Positions 8,067 to 15,490 of a DNA stretch of 64,000 bases are shown here, one piece after another. Numbering within the stretch: position 1 is the first letter of the stretch; each line of letters starts with the position of its first letter. Origin of the DNA: Lacinutrix sp. Hel_I_90 (GTDB lineage Bacteria > Bacteroidota > Bacteroidia > Flavobacteriales > Flavobacteriaceae); assembly GCF_000934685.1 (NCBI RefSeq), contig NZ_JYNQ01000001.1:1724501-1788500 (forward strand). Reading direction: 5' to 3'. The position numbers were made by a program, and so were the translations under genes. A model generated the notes under the pieces. That model was given only the letters and a program-made list of their open reading frames with translations, was not told where the DNA came from and ran no database searches.

Positions 8067-10051
8067 AATTTATCTTCTACAAATTTTAATCTATCGTAAT
8101 CCCAATTATCAACTTTTTTAAGTTCTTCTGTCATTTTAGCCATTAATGATGGATACATTATCGTTACTGTTCTCTTGGATGGCATATAACTTCGATGTGA
8201 TAAATGGGAGAACCAATATACTTGCTTTGCGATATAAAACATACTGGTAAAAGTTGACCGTTTGTCAATATCTATTTTTAATGGAAGGTCGCTATTTTTT
8301 ACGAAATGTAAAATTGCTGAATGCTTACTAAGTTGAATGTAAGAACCTGCCATAATATCGTTTCTGCCATCATTGTAGTATAGTCGAAAATTGTGACCAT
8401 AGGCTAAGTGTACTAAAGCAAATTCAAAATTATAATCAGAAAGGCGTTCTTTAAGATTGTTAATTGCCTTGATTTCATACTTTTCACTTGCAGATTTGAA
8501 TAAATGGAAAATTAACCTAAATGTTCCTGAATTTTTCATTTCTTCTACTAGAGGTTTTAAAGTTTCAAATAAATGATTCTCTAAGTTTTCTGCATAGTTA
8601 TCAAATGAAGACAGAGGAGAACAGTTACCTGTCATATATCGGCCATCATTATGAAAAATTTGCGCAATACCTAAAACAAATTGTCCATCTTTTGAAATAG
8701 TTGAACCAATTCCAATAACTAACTCATCCTTTAATTTGTCTTCTTTTTCTATAGTCCACGCTGTTCCTCCTAACTTAGCATATGAATTCAGAGCTATATT
8801 AGTCATTGTAAATGCACCTAAATTTTGTCTGATTGTTTCTATTTGCAAGTCTTGGGTTGGAATACCATTACCTATTAATTTCGCTTTACATTTGAAATAT
8901 GGAGAAAGGTTATTTGATAATTTTTCTTGAAGTTGGTTTACAATTACATATACCAAATTACACTCAAGTAATTCTTTATCATAAATAGCGTGTTCATATG
9001 ACTTTAGGTCTGAATCAGGGATTTTTAGGAAATAAAAACTTAAGTGATTAAAGTGAAATACTTCCTTAAGTTTTGACTCTATTTTTTTCGCAAAACCTTC
9101 TGTTTCTCCTTGGTACTCTGAAGGACAAATAATACCTAGTTTAATATTCTTATTTTGGTATTGCTCTAAAGAATATGGCATATAAGTTTTAACCATTTGG
9201 TCATAATACCTTAAACCTTGAGTATTTTTTCGGTTGCTATAAAAGTACCTTTGTGGTTTATGTATGATTTCTGATTTAATGATATCATTTTCAAATGGAA
9301 GATACCTTCTAGTTATTGATGATATATTCAATCCAAATGGGAGCTCTATTCTATTCTTACTATTCTCTAGCCAATTATAAAATTTGTTTATAATTTGGAA
9401 AGAAGTAGAATTTTGATTCTCTCTCGTTCTTGTAGATTCATAATTTTCTGTAGCACCTCTCGACTCTAAAAATCGTTTGATTGAATGTCTATTTGCAAAA
9501 ATTATATCTTCTTTTCCTTTTAAACCACTGGTGTCGATTCCATTCTTTTCAAATTCTTGTTTAGTCCAAGTAAATCTATTTTTTAATGAACTAGATAGAG
9601 TGAAACCTAATAGTAACTTCTCTTCTTTATAGCAAAAGTATGGTGAAAAATGCACGACACGATTAATCTCTAACCCATTAATTGAGTTTTGAAGTACATC
9701 TTTTGAAGAAATTATTTCCCAAGTATTTGAGTATTTGTTTTTAAAAATCCGATAGGAATCAGTTTCTTTCAATAAATCAATAACGCCATTTTCAATAATA
9801 CGTGATAGTATTTTCGGGTTATCATCTAAATTGATTTTATAATCAGGTAATTGTTTGAACTCACTATTTAACTCATTGACACTCCAAACAAGTATTTTGT
9901 CATTTTCTCTATAAAAAGTACATTTTTTATTAGAATCTCTTAAACTTACAAAATCTTGTTTGCTTTGATAATCAGAGTAATTCAGTGCTTTTGCAGAGAC
10001 TTCTTTTAAGTCAATTTCTACTTGGTAAAAGTTTAAAAAAAGTCCACTCAT
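8054..10051 (-). CDS. Prokaryotic Argonaute with inactive PIWI domain
   Basis: A 665-residue protein. Residues ~1-300 hold an N-terminal/reduced PAZ-like region (VVHFSPYF). A MID domain follows (KLGIICPSEYQGETE ~304-318, YFKCKAKLIGNGIPTQDLQ ~385-403, the Y-K-Q layout used to hold the guide 5' end). The PIWI domain spans ~425-665 (LGGTAW, LVIGIGS, YGHNFRLYY, WFSHLSHRSYMPSKRTVT). The first catalytic Asp is replaced (IGIGS, G449) and the second position reads HLFK where slicers have HRDG, so it should bind guide and target without cutting. It starts the operon and overlaps the nuclease gene. The best parallel is long-B Argonaute with a nuclease effector; the length is short for that group, so a reduced PAZ is likely. 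Confidence 0.9.
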   Translation of the reverse strand: MSGLFLNFYQVEIDLKEVSAKALNYSDYQSKQDFVSLRDSNKKCTFYRENDKILVWSVNELNSEFKQLPDYKINLDDNPKILSRIIENGVIDLLKETDSYRIFKNKYSNTWEIISSKDVLQNSINGLEINRVVHFSPYFCYKEEKLLLGFTLSSSLKNRFTWTKQEFEKNGIDTSGLKGKEDIIFANRHSIKRFLESRGATENYESTRTRENQNSTSFQIINKFYNWLENSKNRIELPFGLNISSITRRYLPFENDIIKSEIIHKPQRYFYSNRKNTQGLRYYDQMVKTYMPYSLEQYQNKNIKLGIICPSEYQGETEGFAKKIESKLKEVFHFNHLSFYFLKIPDSDLKSYEHAIYDKELLECNLVYVIVNQLQEKLSNNLSPYFKCKAKLIGNGIPTQDLQIETIRQNLGAFTMTNIALNSYAKLGGTAWTIEKEDKLKDELVIGIGSTISKDGQFVLGIAQIFHNDGRYMTGNCSPLSSFDNYAENLENHLFETLKPLVEEMKNSGTFRLIFHLFKSASEKYEIKAINNLKERLSDYNFEFALVHLAYGHNFRLYYNDGRNDIMAGSYIQLSKHSAILHFVKNSDLPLKIDIDKRSTFTSMFYIAKQVYWFSHLSHRSYMPSKRTVTIMYPSLMAKMTEELKKVDNWDYDRLKFVEDKLWFI

Positions 10052-10088
10052 TTATTTTTTAGTTCTAATTGTTAATTTTAGTTCCACT

Positions 10089-10226
10089 TGCAGGTAACGT
10101 TTGGTGTAAGGATAGTTGCGTTTATAAGCCACTAAAATAGTAAATATTAACGAACCAGAGGAAAATCCGCAGGATTTTCCGAGTAAGAGAGGACCAAGCA
10201 ATTATATTTACACATTGTTGTGTACA
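10089..10226. repeat. attC-like palindromic site 4
   Basis: Starts TGCAGGTAACGTTTGGTGTAAG and ends TATTTACACATTGTTGTGTACAG. The inner hairpin GGAAAATCC-GCA-GGATTTTCC is perfect. It is nearly identical to site 7 at 12515-12653. The left decamer pairs with 7001-7010 (10 of 10). GTTGTGTACAGTG at 10217-10229 pairs with CATTGTACACAAC at 10543-10555 (12 of 13). Confidence 0.8.
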
Positions 10227-10229
10227 GTG

Positions 10230-10542
10230 TTTTATATTTTTTTATTCCATTTACCGCACTGAAAGTCAGCTTTTGGCAACATTGCAATTTGCTTTAAGCA
10301 GCAGTTTTAGAGTCCTGTTTTTTAGCCGTAATTGGAGTAGAGCAGTAGTCGGCAACAGTTGCGCATTTAACTTGTCAGAAAAGGATTGAGTGGTAAATCC
10401 GTTGTATTGCTCCGTTTTGCTTTTTAATCCGTTTACAAGCCCTTATTTTGCGCAATAATTGCGCGTTAATTTTTTTTGATAAAAATTAATGCCGTTTTGA
10501 TTTGGGTTTAAGAGAATTTGCTTTTTTGTGAGCCGAGTGAGG
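10230..10542. other. Cassette interior without a recognisable gene
   Basis: About 310 bp between two matching cassette boundaries with no credible reading frame on either strand. It contains T-rich runs and short dyads such as TTGCGCAATAATTGCGC. It could be a decayed gene, a non-coding RNA unit or a promoter unit; the sequence does not decide. Confidence 0.5.
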
Positions 10543-10750
10543 CATTGTACACAACGGTCGTGTATAAGAATAGTAGGGCTGAAAAAGTGCGCTAACCATT
10601 CGGATGAAACACAAGCCTAATTTTTAAATTTTTCTTATTATCTTTTTGTTCAATAAGCCAAATTTAAAAATTTGGCGACCTTGCAAATGCGCACGAACCA
10701 TTCGGTTTTGCTACAATTGCCCTATTATTTTTATACGATGTTACCCAACG
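10543..10750. repeat. attC-like palindromic site 5
   Basis: Outer stem AACGGTCGTGTATAAG ... AGTAGGGC pairs with GCCCTATTATTTTTATACGATGTT. The interior shares the motif CCAAATTTAAAAATTTGGCGAC with site 6. It ends GTTACCCAACG, whose decamer GTTACCCAAC is the exact reverse complement of GTTGGGTAAC at 11384-11393. Confidence 0.75.
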
Positions 10751-10753
10751 TTT

Positions 10754-11329
10754 TTATTCATTCAGTTTAAGCCATTTTCCATCGTAAAACTCTATAAATT
10801 CAATTCCGTTAATATTAGAATAAACTATTCTTTCAATTTCAGTGGATTCAGAACAATTTTGAAAAACTAATACATTTTGAAATTCAAATTGATTAATTGA
10901 TATATCAGTTAATCTTTCTTGAATAGATAAGTTAAATAGTTCTTCACAAGCTAAATCGAATAGCCCATTATTATCTGAATTTTCGCTTGTTATTCCTAAA
11001 GAAAAGTAAGTGAAATTGTCAGCAGTTAATTCTAATTTGATTAGAATGTCTTTAGATTGAAAGTTTAAAAAATTTGTTTCCTCCTCATATTCAGTTAATC
11101 GACAGCTTTCTGGTCCAGCTCTGTTCGTATCAATTATGTTTTCTTTCGGTTGACTGTTGGCGATAAATGTATTTCCTTCGTCATCTATAAAGCTTAATTC
11201 TTGATATGATTCATAAGGTATGAGAGATTTTTCAAACTCATTTAATCTATACGATTCAACTATTTCATCTTCACATCCACAACCATAAAATAGTAAAGTA
11301 ACTGTAATTAAGAATAATATTTTTTTCAT
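10754..11329 (-). CDS. Small lipoprotein of unknown function
   Basis: A 191-residue protein with a lipoprotein signal peptide: MKKILFLITVTLLFYGC, lipobox Cys near residue 17, closely followed by a second Cys. The mature part is acidic, mostly beta-like, with several aromatic residues and two Cys late in the chain (ACEEL, QNCSES). I recognise no family. It is the only gene in its cassette: the stop codon lies 4 bp from site 5 and the start about 55 bp from site 6. A surface or periplasmic role is expected from the lipobox only. Confidence 0.75.
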   Translation of the reverse strand: MKKILFLITVTLLFYGCGCEDEIVESYRLNEFEKSLIPYESYQELSFIDDEGNTFIANSQPKENIIDTNRAGPESCRLTEYEEETNFLNFQSKDILIKLELTADNFTYFSLGITSENSDNNGLFDLACEELFNLSIQERLTDISINQFEFQNVLVFQNCSESTEIERIVYSNINGIEFIEFYDGKWLKLNE

Positions 11330-11382
11330 AAATAAAGTGGTTTTATTGTAGATGTAAAATTTCGTTTAAGGTTGCGTTCAAA

Positions 11383-11586
11383 TGTTGGGTAACGTGATTG
11401 TATATGGCTCGTAGCGTGTAAATTAGAAAATTATTTTCGGATTAAGCACAAGCCGGATTTTTAATTTTTACTATTTATCTTTTTTATTGGAAAGTCGTCA
11501 AATTTAAAAATTTGGCGACTTTCCAAATATGCCTTAACTTCGTTTAAGCAACTGATTAGATATGAGCTATATACGTTGTTACAAGC
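11383..11586. repeat. attC-like palindromic site 6
   Basis: Starts TGTTGGGTAACGTGATTGTATATGG and ends GAGCTATATACGTTGTTACAAGC when read from 11383 to 11586, with a bulged stem (GTATATgGCTC / GAGCTATATAC). It contains the motif AAATTTAAAAATTTGGCGAC shared with site 5. GTTACAAGC at 11578-11586 is the exact reverse complement of GCTTGTAAC at 12515-12523. Confidence 0.75.
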
Positions 11587-11716
11587 TGGCCTTTCTTCCA
11601 GTTTTATAGTATTCTTTTTTCGTTTTTTTCTGTCGATAATATGCAACAAATATCAATGACAACGGAAAAAATAATATTATTAAAATCCATTTAAATATGT
11701 TCAAAATCAAGTTCAT
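11579..11716 (-). CDS. 45-residue membrane peptide, translationally coupled
   Basis: A short frame of 45 codons plus TAA. Its ATG (11716-11714) overlaps the TAA of the preceding gene by one base (TAATG), a classic coupling arrangement. The peptide has one strong hydrophobic helix (ILNIFKWILIILFFPLSLIF region, residues ~4-24) followed by a basic tail rich in Lys, Arg and Tyr. Its stop codon falls inside the GTTACAAGC boundary of the attC-like site. No family is recognised; a single-pass inner-membrane partner of the upstream protein is the natural inference. Confidence 0.6.
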   Translation of the reverse strand: MNLILNIFKWILIILFFPLSLIFVAYYRQKKTKKEYYKTGRKASL

Positions 11717-12489
11717 TATCCAAATATTGAGTAAATGAAGACCAAATTGACAATTAATGTAAATCCAATTGTTGCAAGCATTGTCTGTTTAGAAATCTTT
11801 AAAATATTTCTAACTGCCTCTTTACAGTTTAGAAATAGAAATCCTCCAAAAAAGAGCAAAGTCATTACATAAACAGCTGGCGAAACCGTTGGGAAAAGAT
11901 TTTCGAGTGCAGGTATTCCAGAAGGTTGCCTTCCTAAATTCATAAAGAAAAGGACAATTGCATTAAATCCAGAATAAGTCAGAAATATTGAGAGCAAAAT
12001 CCATCCAATTTTGTTTCTTTTCCAATATAGAATTACTGCTATTGGCAATATAATTATCGGGAAGAAATATTCTATCATACTTAAATCCCAATCTGAAATT
12101 CCTTCGTGAAATATTATTTGGAACATTCCCAACTGTTGGTAAAGTCGATAAATTGCTAAACCACCAAAAATCAGAATTGTTAGCCTTATAATTTTTTCTG
12201 GTGTTTGAATTCCATTTTGTATCGGATTTATCGTATCAAATAGAGTAGAAGCGTTCTTTCCGATTTTTTTCTCAAACTCTTTTCTTTTCTCAATCTCACG
12301 CTTTTTAGCGTTTTCTTTTTCGGTTATTTTGGCTTTAGCTTGATTTAATTCCTGCTCGGTAAGTTGTCGGCTTGCAATTTCCGTTTTGGCTGTTTCGACT
12401 GCAATTGGATTATATTTTTCCGATTCCGAAATAATTTTTAATAGTTCGCTATTTGACAGCTTTTGGTATAATTCAGTAAATTCGGTCAT
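11716..12489 (-). CDS. Coiled-coil multi-pass membrane protein, unknown function
   Basis: A 257-residue protein. Residues ~1-80 are soluble and charged: a helical part, then a Lys/Glu-rich coiled coil (QAKAKITEKENAKKREIEKRKEFEKK region). The C-terminal ~160 residues contain five hydrophobic segments (about 103-120, 138-155, 160-178, 205-222, 236-255). I recognise no family. The N-terminus resembles the start of other Bacteroidota membrane proteins in which the soluble part faces the cytoplasm. It shares a cassette with the small membrane peptide that overlaps its stop codon. Confidence 0.7.
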   Translation of the reverse strand: MTEFTELYQKLSNSELLKIISESEKYNPIAVETAKTEIASRQLTEQELNQAKAKITEKENAKKREIEKRKEFEKKIGKNASTLFDTINPIQNGIQTPEKIIRLTILIFGGLAIYRLYQQLGMFQIIFHEGISDWDLSMIEYFFPIIILPIAVILYWKRNKIGWILLSIFLTYSGFNAIVLFFMNLGRQPSGIPALENLFPTVSPAVYVMTLLFFGGFLFLNCKEAVRNILKISKQTMLATIGFTLIVNLVFIYSIFG

Positions 12490-12514
12490 TAAGTACGAAT
12501 GTTTTTCTTGGCTT

Positions 12515-12653
12515 GCTTGTAACGTTTGGTGTAAGGATAGTTGCGTTTATAAGCCACTAAAATAGTAAAAATGGAACGATCCAGAGGAAAATCCGCAGGA
12601 TTTTCCGAGTAAGAGAGGACCAAGCAATTATATTTACACATTGTTAGCTACAG
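12515..12653. repeat. attC-like palindromic site 7
   Basis: Near-copy of site 4: GCTTGTAACGTTTGGTGTAAGG ... hairpin GGAAAATCC-GCA-GGATTTTCC ... TATTTACACATTGTTAGCTACAG. The few differences from site 4 cluster in the loop (around 12568-12585). The last bases define the start of the HAD-gene cassette, whose far end is missing because an IS3-family remnant lies there. Confidence 0.8.
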
Positions 12654-12679
12654 TTTTTTGTTTTTCAGAATATTAATTG

Positions 12680-13519
12680 CTATTCTATGCTAAACATTTG
12701 TGGTGGTTCAATTCCAATATTTGGTAATGCATCGTGCATAGCTCCTCTTACAGAATTCATTATTTTATACCTTCTACCTTCAGAGTCAATGCCAACATTC
12801 AGAATTGTTATTTTTAGTTTTATGCCTTTTTCCTTATAATCATTTATCCAAGATTGAATTTCAGATTCAATATCCTTTAAAACTTTATTGTCTTTTAATT
12901 CAATGATTTTTCCTCTTTTTAATATTGCAGAGTTTGATAATTCGACCTCTATAGTTAAATCAGAGTAAATACCATCTTTACCATTTCCAAGAATAAACCT
13001 ATTCGTAACTACTGTTTTCCTATTTTTCATTTTTTCAGTCGCTTCATTTAGCCTTTCTAAGTCAAACCCTTTTATTAAATCAGTCAGAATTAGTTTCTCT
13101 TTTATTCCATTTTCCAATCCGTTTAGAGATTTGTCATCATCGATAATCAGAAAATCAGATGGCTTATATTCCGCTATAAATTTTTGGACTTCTTCTTTTC
13201 GGTTTTTGCAATCTGCATATTCAGGCAAAAATCCGACGATTTCTTTATTTATTCCACGATTTTTAAAAATCAAATTGAATTCAGTCAAAGTTTTAACGGT
13301 TCGACGAGTTGAGCTTAACCAAATGTCAAATTCCGTAAGAGTGAGAAATTGGTTTAAGTTTTCAACACAAGATTCATTAAATTCAGAATATCCATCCGAG
13401 TCAATTCGGTCGGCTTTCCACGATGGATTTGTTATTAAAACTCCATCTAAATCTAATATCAAAAGTTTGTTGTGTCTCAAATGACCCGTCCTAAATAAAG
13501 GCCACATCATTTTAAACAA
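12680..13519 (-). CDS. HAD-like protein with N-terminus supplied by an IS end
   Basis: A 279-residue frame. Residues ~19-150 match the HAD-like domain seen in Swiss-Army-Knife RNA-repair type proteins: LLILDLDGVL with the nucleophile Asp, IWLSSTRR, and FLIIDDDKSL. Residues ~165-279 form a second unassigned domain with several beta strands and a basic end. The first 12-13 codons (MFKMMWPLFRTG) are read from the left end of an IS3-family remnant that begins at 13482, so the native start is lost or replaced. A likely natural start would be close to the LLILDLDGV strand. Whether the hybrid is expressed is unknown. Confidence 0.65.
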   Translation of the reverse strand: MFKMMWPLFRTGHLRHNKLLILDLDGVLITNPSWKADRIDSDGYSEFNESCVENLNQFLTLTEFDIWLSSTRRTVKTLTEFNLIFKNRGINKEIVGFLPEYADCKNRKEEVQKFIAEYKPSDFLIIDDDKSLNGLENGIKEKLILTDLIKGFDLERLNEATEKMKNRKTVVTNRFILGNGKDGIYSDLTIEVELSNSAILKRGKIIELKDNKVLKDIESEIQSWINDYKEKGIKLKITILNVGIDSEGRRYKIMNSVRGAMHDALPNIGIEPPQMFSIE

Positions 13520-13841
13520 TTAGTATTGACAGAAGAAAATCATTGCTATGAAATCGTAGCAAAGCGCAGATTCGTGAATTCCTATAAAACCAAATACTAA
13601 ATCATGAACAAAAGGCAATGGCAGAAAAAGTTAACGGGATGCTTAAAGACGCATTTTATCGCGACTACACTTTTTCTAATATGGCCCACGCGAAAAAAGC
13701 CACAAAAAACGCCATTAATTCATACAACGAAATAAGATTACATTTATCTTTAGATTTTTAAACACCAAATAGGGGTTACCTACCCGTCAGGCAGGCGGGT
13801 AAATTAATTTTAAACTGTAGCCATATTTCAGGACGGGACAA
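13482..13841 (+). mobile_element. Internally deleted IS3-family element, copy D
   Basis: A 360-bp remnant with both ends: TGACCCGTCCTAAATAAAGG at the left, and at the right the reverse complement of TGTCCCGTCCTGAAATATGG. The inside holds the 3' part of orfB, with a GC-rich hairpin (CTACCCGTC...GGCGGGTA) after it. No matching target duplication is visible (AAA / ATT flanks). It is the most complete copy of the element whose right end recurs at 982, 1717, 3779, 15188 and 24339. Confidence 0.75.
13521..13761 (+). pseudogene. IS3-family transposase orfB fragment
   Basis: Two pieces of an IS3-type integrase core. The first reads VLTEENHCYE in one frame; after about 60 inserted or scrambled bases the second reads AEKVNGMLKDAFY ... 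AHAKKATKNAINSYNEIRLHLSLD (ATG at 13618, stop at 13759-13761). IS3 transposases normally continue with YKTP after this point. The catalytic core upstream is deleted. Confidence 0.75.
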
Positions 13842-13866
13842 TTGACCTAAAATAAACCAAATAATC

Positions 13867-14757
13867 ATGAAAGATCAAACCGAGAATAAACTTAAGCCAA
13901 TTGGAATATTTCTTTCAATCACTTTTGCTTTAAGCGCAATTTTCTACTTCCTCATTATCTATTCTGGAAAATTGGGCGGAGGCGCTGGCCAATATGTAAT
14001 GGGACTTATGTGGTGCCCTGGGATTTCTGCCTTGATTACGATGAAAATCTTGAAAAGAAACATTTCTGACCTAGGTTGGAAGTGGGGAAAGACAAAATAT
14101 CAGATTAAAAGTTATTTGATTCCATTACTCTATGCTTTTATTGCCTATATAATTATTTGGAGTTTTGGTTGGGGAAAATTTTACAATGATGAAACGGTAA
14201 GTTGGATAACAAAATCATTTGGACTTGGCGAAATTAGCGATGCATTTAGCATAGTATTATACTTCCTTTTTGTTGGCGTTTTTGGTATAATCGGTAGTAT
14301 GTCATCCGCATTAGGAGAGGAAATTGGTTGGCGCGGATTTTTGGTGCCAGAGCTCTATAAAAGTCAGGGTTTTTCAAAAACTTCCTTGATTACTGGACTT
14401 ATTTGGGGGGTGTGGCATTTACCAATTTTATTGTTTGCAGATTATAATAGTGGAACACCATCTTGGTTTGCAATGCCATGCTTCATGGTAATGATAATCA
14501 GTATAAGTTTTGTATACACATGGTTTCGCATAAAATCTGGAAGCTTATGGACGGCTGTAATACTTCATGGAAGTCATAATCTGTTTATTCAAAGTATTTT
14601 TACCCCTTTAACAGAAGATACAGGAAATACAGCTTATTATGTGGACGAATTTGGAATTGTACTGCCAATTGTCGTAATTGGTTTTGCAATATACTATTGG
14701 AGCGAAAGGAATGAATTAAAAACCATGTCCCTTAACGAACCACTAAAAAACCAGTAA
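13867..14757 (+). CDS. CPBP family intramembrane metalloprotease
   Basis: A 296-residue multi-pass membrane protein with the CPBP (Abi, Rce1-like) motifs: EEIGWR at residues 151-156, WHLP at about 183-186, and HGSHN at 234-238, which supply the glutamate and histidine ligands of the catalytic metal. About eight hydrophobic segments are visible. Family members cleave prenylated or other membrane substrates or process peptides; the substrate here is unknown. The start is at the first ATG, 25 bp after the IS3-family copy D. It is followed after 2 bp by the OsmC gene, and the pair is bracketed by two IS3 right ends in the same orientation. Confidence 0.9.
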   Translation: MKDQTENKLKPIGIFLSITFALSAIFYFLIIYSGKLGGGAGQYVMGLMWCPGISALITMKILKRNISDLGWKWGKTKYQIKSYLIPLLYAFIAYIIIWSFGWGKFYNDETVSWITKSFGLGEISDAFSIVLYFLFVGVFGIIGSMSSALGEEIGWRGFLVPELYKSQGFSKTSLITGLIWGVWHLPILLFADYNSGTPSWFAMPCFMVMIISISFVYTWFRIKSGSLWTAVILHGSHNLFIQSIFTPLTEDTGNTAYYVDEFGIVLPIVVIGFAIYYWSERNELKTMSLNEPLKNQ

Positions 14758-14759
14758 TT

Positions 14760-15164
14760 ATGAAGTATTTTAGTAAAGCCAGTTCTTCTTCAAAAAATAA
14801 TGCTTCAATAAACATTAAGGAATCGAAAATTATTTTTGGTACTACTCCTGAATCCGCTGATAATTTGCCAAACCCAGCCGAATTATTTTTAGGATCATTT
14901 TCAGCTTGTCTTCTTAAAAATGTTGAACGCTTCTCTGTTTTAATGAATTTTGAATACTCAAATGCTGAAATAACAGTTAATGCAACACGTCTTGAAAAAC
15001 CGCCAAGGATGGATGAAATAAATTATGAATTAAAAATTTATAGTCAAGACAGTAATTTAAATATTAATTTACTCAAAAAGAATATCGAAAAGTTTGGGAC
15101 GATATTTAATACCGTTAAGGCCTCCTGCTCTGTTTCTGGTGAAATTAAAAAAATACCTGAATAA
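14760..15164 (+). CDS. OsmC family protein
   Basis: A 134-residue protein with the OsmC/Ohr fold pattern: NPAELFLGSFSAC with Cys50, and a second Cys at ~123 (ASCSVSGEI). These two cysteines are the peroxidatic pair in OsmC/Ohr thiol peroxidases, which reduce organic hydroperoxides in the cytoplasm. The length is normal for the family. It follows the CPBP gene by 2 bp and is surely co-transcribed with it. The pairing with a CPBP protease has no obvious mechanistic meaning; both may simply be cargo of the same mobile segment. Confidence 0.85.
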   Translation: MKYFSKASSSSKNNASINIKESKIIFGTTPESADNLPNPAELFLGSFSACLLKNVERFSVLMNFEYSNAEITVNATRLEKPPRMDEINYELKIYSQDSNLNINLLKKNIEKFGTIFNTVKASCSVSGEIKKIPE

Positions 15165-15187
15165 AAACAGAACTGATTAAAGCCTTT

Positions 15188-15315
15188 AAAAATTCATTAA
15201 TTTATACAACCCAATACGATTACAGTTATCTTTAGAGTTTAACACATCAAATAGGGTGTGCAAATTAAAAGCGTAAATTCAATGTTAACCTGTAGTTATA
15301 TTTCAGGACGAGACA
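15188..15315 (+). mobile_element. IS3-family right-end remnant, copy E
   Basis: Decayed version of the same right end, from AAAAATTCATTAATTTATACAACCC through a degraded orfB 3' end to the terminal TATTTCAGGACGAGACA. It has the same orientation as copy D and lacks the GC-rich hairpin. Confidence 0.7.
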
Positions 15316-15362
15316 CCTTCTAAAATTAATTGCCTAGTTGCAGTCTCATTCAAAAATAAAGT

Positions 15363-15489
15363 GGCTGTCTAAAAAGACGAGTTCATTGTCATATTGAGCC
15401 TGTCGAAATATTTTAACCTACTGGTAATCAATATTAGTTTCGACAAGCTCAACGTGACAAAGTAAATTTAAAAGTCTTTTTAGACAGCC
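15363..15489. repeat. 127-bp nested palindromic element
   Basis: Outer arms GGCTGTCTAAAAAGAC (15363) and GTCTTTTTAGACAGCC (15474) are perfect complements. Inner arms TTGTCATATTGAGCCTGTCG and CGACAAGCTCAACGTGACAA pair with a few mismatches. It begins 1 bp after the stop of the lipoprotein gene at 15491 and could act as its terminator. The inner arm resembles a palindrome scattered in flavobacterial genomes. Confidence 0.75.
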
Positions 15490-15490
15490 T

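Noticed and set aside
10646..10870. 74-codon plus-strand frame over site 5 and the lipoprotein gene end
   Set aside because: Antisense to a lipoprotein gene and built from palindrome sequence; no start context.
11461..11649. 62-codon minus-strand frame inside attC-like site 6
   Set aside because: It overlaps both the palindrome and the better supported coupled membrane peptide in another frame.
841..12653. Canonical integron with attI and IntI
   Set aside because: No integrase or attI is in the window, and the cores (AGGTAAC, GTTACCT and others) break the RYYYAAC/GTTRRRY rule; only the architecture agrees.
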